From positions 5,001-69,000 of the forward strand of contig NW_024037072.1 of NCBI RefSeq assembly GCF_015706575.1: a stretch of 64,000 bases of DNA. Reading direction: 5' to 3'. The DNA is from Patiria miniata (lineage: Eukaryota > Echinodermata > Asteroidea > Valvatida > Asterinidae). The position numbers were made by a program, and so were the translations under genes. Below are positions 61,258-64,000 of the stretch, one piece after another (the first letter of the stretch is position 1; every line of letters starts with the position of its first letter). The notes below the pieces were generated by a model. It saw only the letters and a list, made by a program, of their open reading frames with translations, made no database searches and was not told where the DNA came from.

Positions 61258-61349
61258 GGAGGACCTAGGGTATAGGAGACCCATCAGTCTATAGGTGGTA
61301 GCTGAATAGCTGATGAGGACCTAGGGTATAGGAGACCCATCAGTCTGGA
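61258..61349. repeat. Direct repeat of about 35 bp
   Basis: GAGGACCTAGGGTATAGGAG followed by ACCCATCAGTCT occurs at about 61258 and again at about 61315. Confidence 0.85.
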
Positions 61350-61472
61350 GGAGTGGGAGCCAGATGTCGTTGAGGTGAAACCCGATGTCTTGCGGAACTG
61401 TGTTGTGCTTGCGGATCTCGATGGCTTCCCGTATGCTATCTCCACCATGCAAAGCCTCAAATCTTACTAAGT
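61321..61472 (-). pseudogene. Possible Penelope-type (GIY-YIG) C-terminal remnant
   Basis: The minus strand reads LHGGDSIREAIEIRKHNTVP, QDIGFHLNDIWLPLL and stops. The REA.EIRK....N.D.G..L...W..LL pattern is that of the C-terminal end of Penelope-like retroelement proteins. Only about 48 codons survive. The downstream part overlaps a direct repeat (61258-61349). Confidence 0.4.
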
Positions 61473-62441
61473 AAGGCTGTGAGTTTGCATTTAATTTTGT
61501 GAATGTTTTGCAACTATTTTAAGAAATGTTTAGTTCAGAAATTTCACAAAATCTTATGTCTGCCCATTATGGCTGCAAATCGGCATGGTTGACATGATAA
61601 GTCAACAATAATTGACAGAATAAATAGCGGGCAGATAGTTAAAAAGTAAAAACGTGTACCTCAAATGGAATGAATCGAGTGCTGCGGTGTTTCTAAGGGT
61701 TTTTTTTAAATTGGGACTAAATAGGTTTGACAACCTACTTAAACATTTGTGCTCTGACTGTTTAATTCAAAGAAAGATCGTGTGAATGCAGATCCCTTTT
61801 ATTCAAAATTGGGGTTTAGAAATTTGTAAACACATTTAGATTTTTGTTTAACGTTTCAAACGTGTAAACGTCACATCCTTAGGGCCAAGTTGCAATTTAT
61901 CATTCATGCAGTTGACTCCAGGATACCGTGCATGATTTCAGACGGAGGGGTACCCTCCGTGTCCCTATACACACTCCAGACTATTGTTACCTAACACATC
62001 CCCTAGATATCTCAAAAGAATTCCTGAGGTTCTGGGAACACAATGACAAACACAAAAGAGGGGGGTCCCCTCCATCACATATTTCCCTTCAACAAGTCCC
62101 TCCTCAGCAGTTCAAAAGATGAAGTAGAGAAAAATGACTGAGAGGGGCATTAGAAGAATTACTGATGGCGCCTGAATTTCACACGAAGATGCCATGGGAT
62201 TGTGCTCATACTCTTCGTATATGGGCACATACCAGTGCGTGTACGCGCCCCGTATCCCCAACTGCTGCTCTTACACAAGGTGATGAAGCACAGTCATTTT
62301 TAGAAATTACTGTCTGTTCATGCATGGAGTCGATTTCTTTACACCAGGAAATGACAGGGTGTGGCGGGGTGGGGGCAGTTCTTGGCATATCTTGGGTTGC
62401 GAGTTAAAGCAAGCTATTATCTTGCAGTGCTTACTTTTCCA

Positions 62442-63536
62442 TCATCCCACCATTTGTCCCTTGGACACATTGGTTGAGGCCACCTCCAATACCTCGCAGA
62501 ACATCCTCAGTACTCCTTCACCGCTCATGGCGGATGTCTCATAATATCTGAAAGCAGACCAGACCCCACAAAACAGCTACTTGTATTAAAATGGTTTTAT
62601 ACTGTCCATCAGTATGAACACACAGCTATGTTTCATAATGAACCGCAACATGGGTTGTCCAAATACAGGATGTAAATTTGGCATCAGCAAACGTGACAAC
62701 TACAATAAAGGTTTTTCAAAAATCTCCCTCTAAAGCTTTGACGAATACTCATCTAAAAGTCCATCTTAACTTGGACTATAATGGACTGTCCTTATATATC
62801 GTGATTATGACTCACAAAGCTAACAAAAGCCTTGGAATTAATTAGGACGTGATTTCTCAAACTCAGTTGTGTAACATGCAAGTTAAGTTTTGATTGCTGC
62901 AGCTCAAAATAAGGGAATTTTGAAAAGGAGGCTTTATAGAAAATTTCTGTAAAGATTCAACTGCACACACAGGAAATCAACATCTTCAGCATTGATGGGG
63001 TTTAAAAGTTTATGAGAAGCAACATACATGCCAAATTGTAAAGTAGTAAACAAGCAGTGGCGTAACTCTGTGCCGGCGAGTGGGGGGGGGGGGGGATGGG
63101 GGATGATCACAATCCAAAAATTGCCCAGCCGTGGAAATTTGAACAGCAAGGGGGGGGGGGGGGCGGGGGTGGCTGGACACCACATTACACTAGGGGCGCT
63201 CTTTAGAATATAGATGTATATTAATAAATATTGCGCTTACATCAAAACGGCGCATTTTAAAAGATTTGGTACTCTGTTTCTCCACTTCTCAGTCCTATTG
63301 AATACATTTTGGTTGTTGGGATGTTCGACAAATACCTCGAAATCCGCTGCTATTTTCTCAAATCACGGAACAGTGAGGGGATGATTCAATAGCCTCCCCC
63401 CCCCCCCCCCCCACCTCGGTCAAAAAGTGGGAGGATATACCCCCATCCCCCTCGACCAAGCTTACTTGAGTTTCCTGGTTACCGCCCATTTGGCTGCCTC
63501 CTCTGCAGAGACTGCCCGCTTGCCTTTAATGTCAAT
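62442..63536 (-). CDS. Rab-like small GTPase, last two coding exons (IFT27/DNAJC27-like), 5' part outside the window
   Basis: Exons 63536-63466 and 62547-62442 on the minus strand. The acceptor TTTTCTCTGTCAG opens IDIKGKRAVSAEEAAKWAVT, the stretch that follows the NK of the G4 NKxD motif in Ras-like GTPases. The donor CTCAA|GTAAGC and acceptor GCTTTCAG join to YYETSAMSGEGV, the G5 motif (TSA) that contacts guanine. The chain then runs FCEVLEVAS and stops after KGQMVG. There is no C-terminal cysteine pair, so it is not prenylated like ordinary Rabs. Both IFT27 (RABL4) and DNAJC27 fit the segment; the end soon after the GTPase fold fits IFT27 better, and no J domain was seen to the left. The G1-G3 motifs must lie to the right of 64000. 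Confidence 0.65.
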
Positions 63537-63735
63537 CTGACAGAGAAAACAAAACTTATAAAGTTATAACATATAATGTTGACTGCTTCGAGTAGTGTAG
63601 TATAACTAGTCTCCCGAGGTGATCCGTTGAACATTTTCGTGGATCACCAAAGGAGGGTACTTTCACAACACCACGAGATAAGCAATCAATATTTGGTTTA
63701 TAAGATCTCCCATCGCAGACTCTGCTTGAATTTAA

Positions 63736-64000
63736 ATCAAGTTAGGTTTTGCCCTTCACCGACGTATAAACACTGTATACTCAGTCTGTAACCTCCCGAG
63801 TGAAAGTTGGAAAAATTCACTCGGGTGGGACTCGAACCCACGACCTCCTGCTTTCTAGTGCAGATGTCTTACCACTCGACCACTGAGCTAACGGGATCAG
63901 TTGGCTCGTTCAAATCTGATGTACATAGCAGCGGGTACCACATTAACTATTCATAAGATGGAATTTTGCGTCGGGGTGATTTACATCAAATTAGGTTTTA
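63736..64000 (-). mobile_element. Second copy of the tRNA-bearing element (runs off the window)
   Basis: Same unit as 42646-42888 on the minus strand. The tRNA-like core is 63892-63817, with A box TGGTCGAGTGG and B box GGTTCGAGTCC unchanged. GTCGGTGAAGGGCAAAACCT follows the core, and TAAAACCTAATTTGA precedes it at the window edge, so this copy too appears to have the repeat on both sides. Confidence 0.75.

Overview
The window is animal nuclear DNA. Genes are split into small exons with GT-AG introns, there are no operons, the sequence is AT-rich with long homopolymer runs, and many repeats are present. Domain content (a Kunitz/antistasin-type inhibitor, a membrane mucin with SEA and EGF domains, a FAM133 protein, a Rab-like GTPase, CR1/Jockey-type LINEs, a Penelope-type remnant, tRNA-derived repeats, hAT/Harbinger/piggyBac-like MITEs) fits a marine invertebrate. 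A deuterostome such as a hemichordate or echinoderm is my inference; the species cannot be fixed from sequence alone.

Four host genes were assembled by hand by joining exons whose splice phases agree. (1) Minus strand, 8511-16510: a 189-residue secreted cysteine-rich protein in 6 exons (signal peptide, one perfectly spaced Kunitz domain with arginine at P1, a VWC-like module, an antistasin-like module, a cysteine-rich tail). (2) Plus strand, 22073-39528: a 963-residue transmembrane mucin in 10 exons (signal peptide, 17 PTS repeats of about 25 residues, a second repeat type, a SEA domain with the GSVVV self-cleavage motif, a cysteine-rich/EGF-like module, a membrane span, a tyrosine-bearing tail). 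(3) Plus strand, 50472-56202: a 184-residue FAM133-like lysine/serine-rich protein in 8 exons, one intron being GC-AG. (4) Minus strand, 62442-63536: the last two coding exons of a Rab-like small GTPase (IFT27/DNAJC27-like) whose 5' part lies beyond the right edge.

Between and inside the genes most DNA is mobile-element debris. 1-8336: a diverged segmental duplication, a TIR element, a hairpin element interrupted by a hAT MITE, and a second hAT MITE with an 8-bp target duplication. 16.6-22 kb: a TTAA-flanked MITE and a Harbinger-like copy. The large first intron of the mucin gene (22.2-27.9 kb): tandem repeats, a hairpin element and a complete 1520-bp Harbinger-like element. 40-49 kb: LINE remnants, a tRNA-bearing short element between perfect direct repeats, and a LINE with a long open frame coding for endonuclease and reverse transcriptase. 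57-62 kb: more MITEs and a Penelope-type fragment.

The four host genes show no sign of acting in one pathway. The inhibitor and the mucin are both secretory or cell-surface products of a kind found at epithelia, but the link is only that they are neighbours. The most unusual structures are the tRNA-bearing element with terminal direct repeats, the TTAA MITE family whose central hairpin is kept while its sequence changes, and the nested hAT-in-hairpin insertion.
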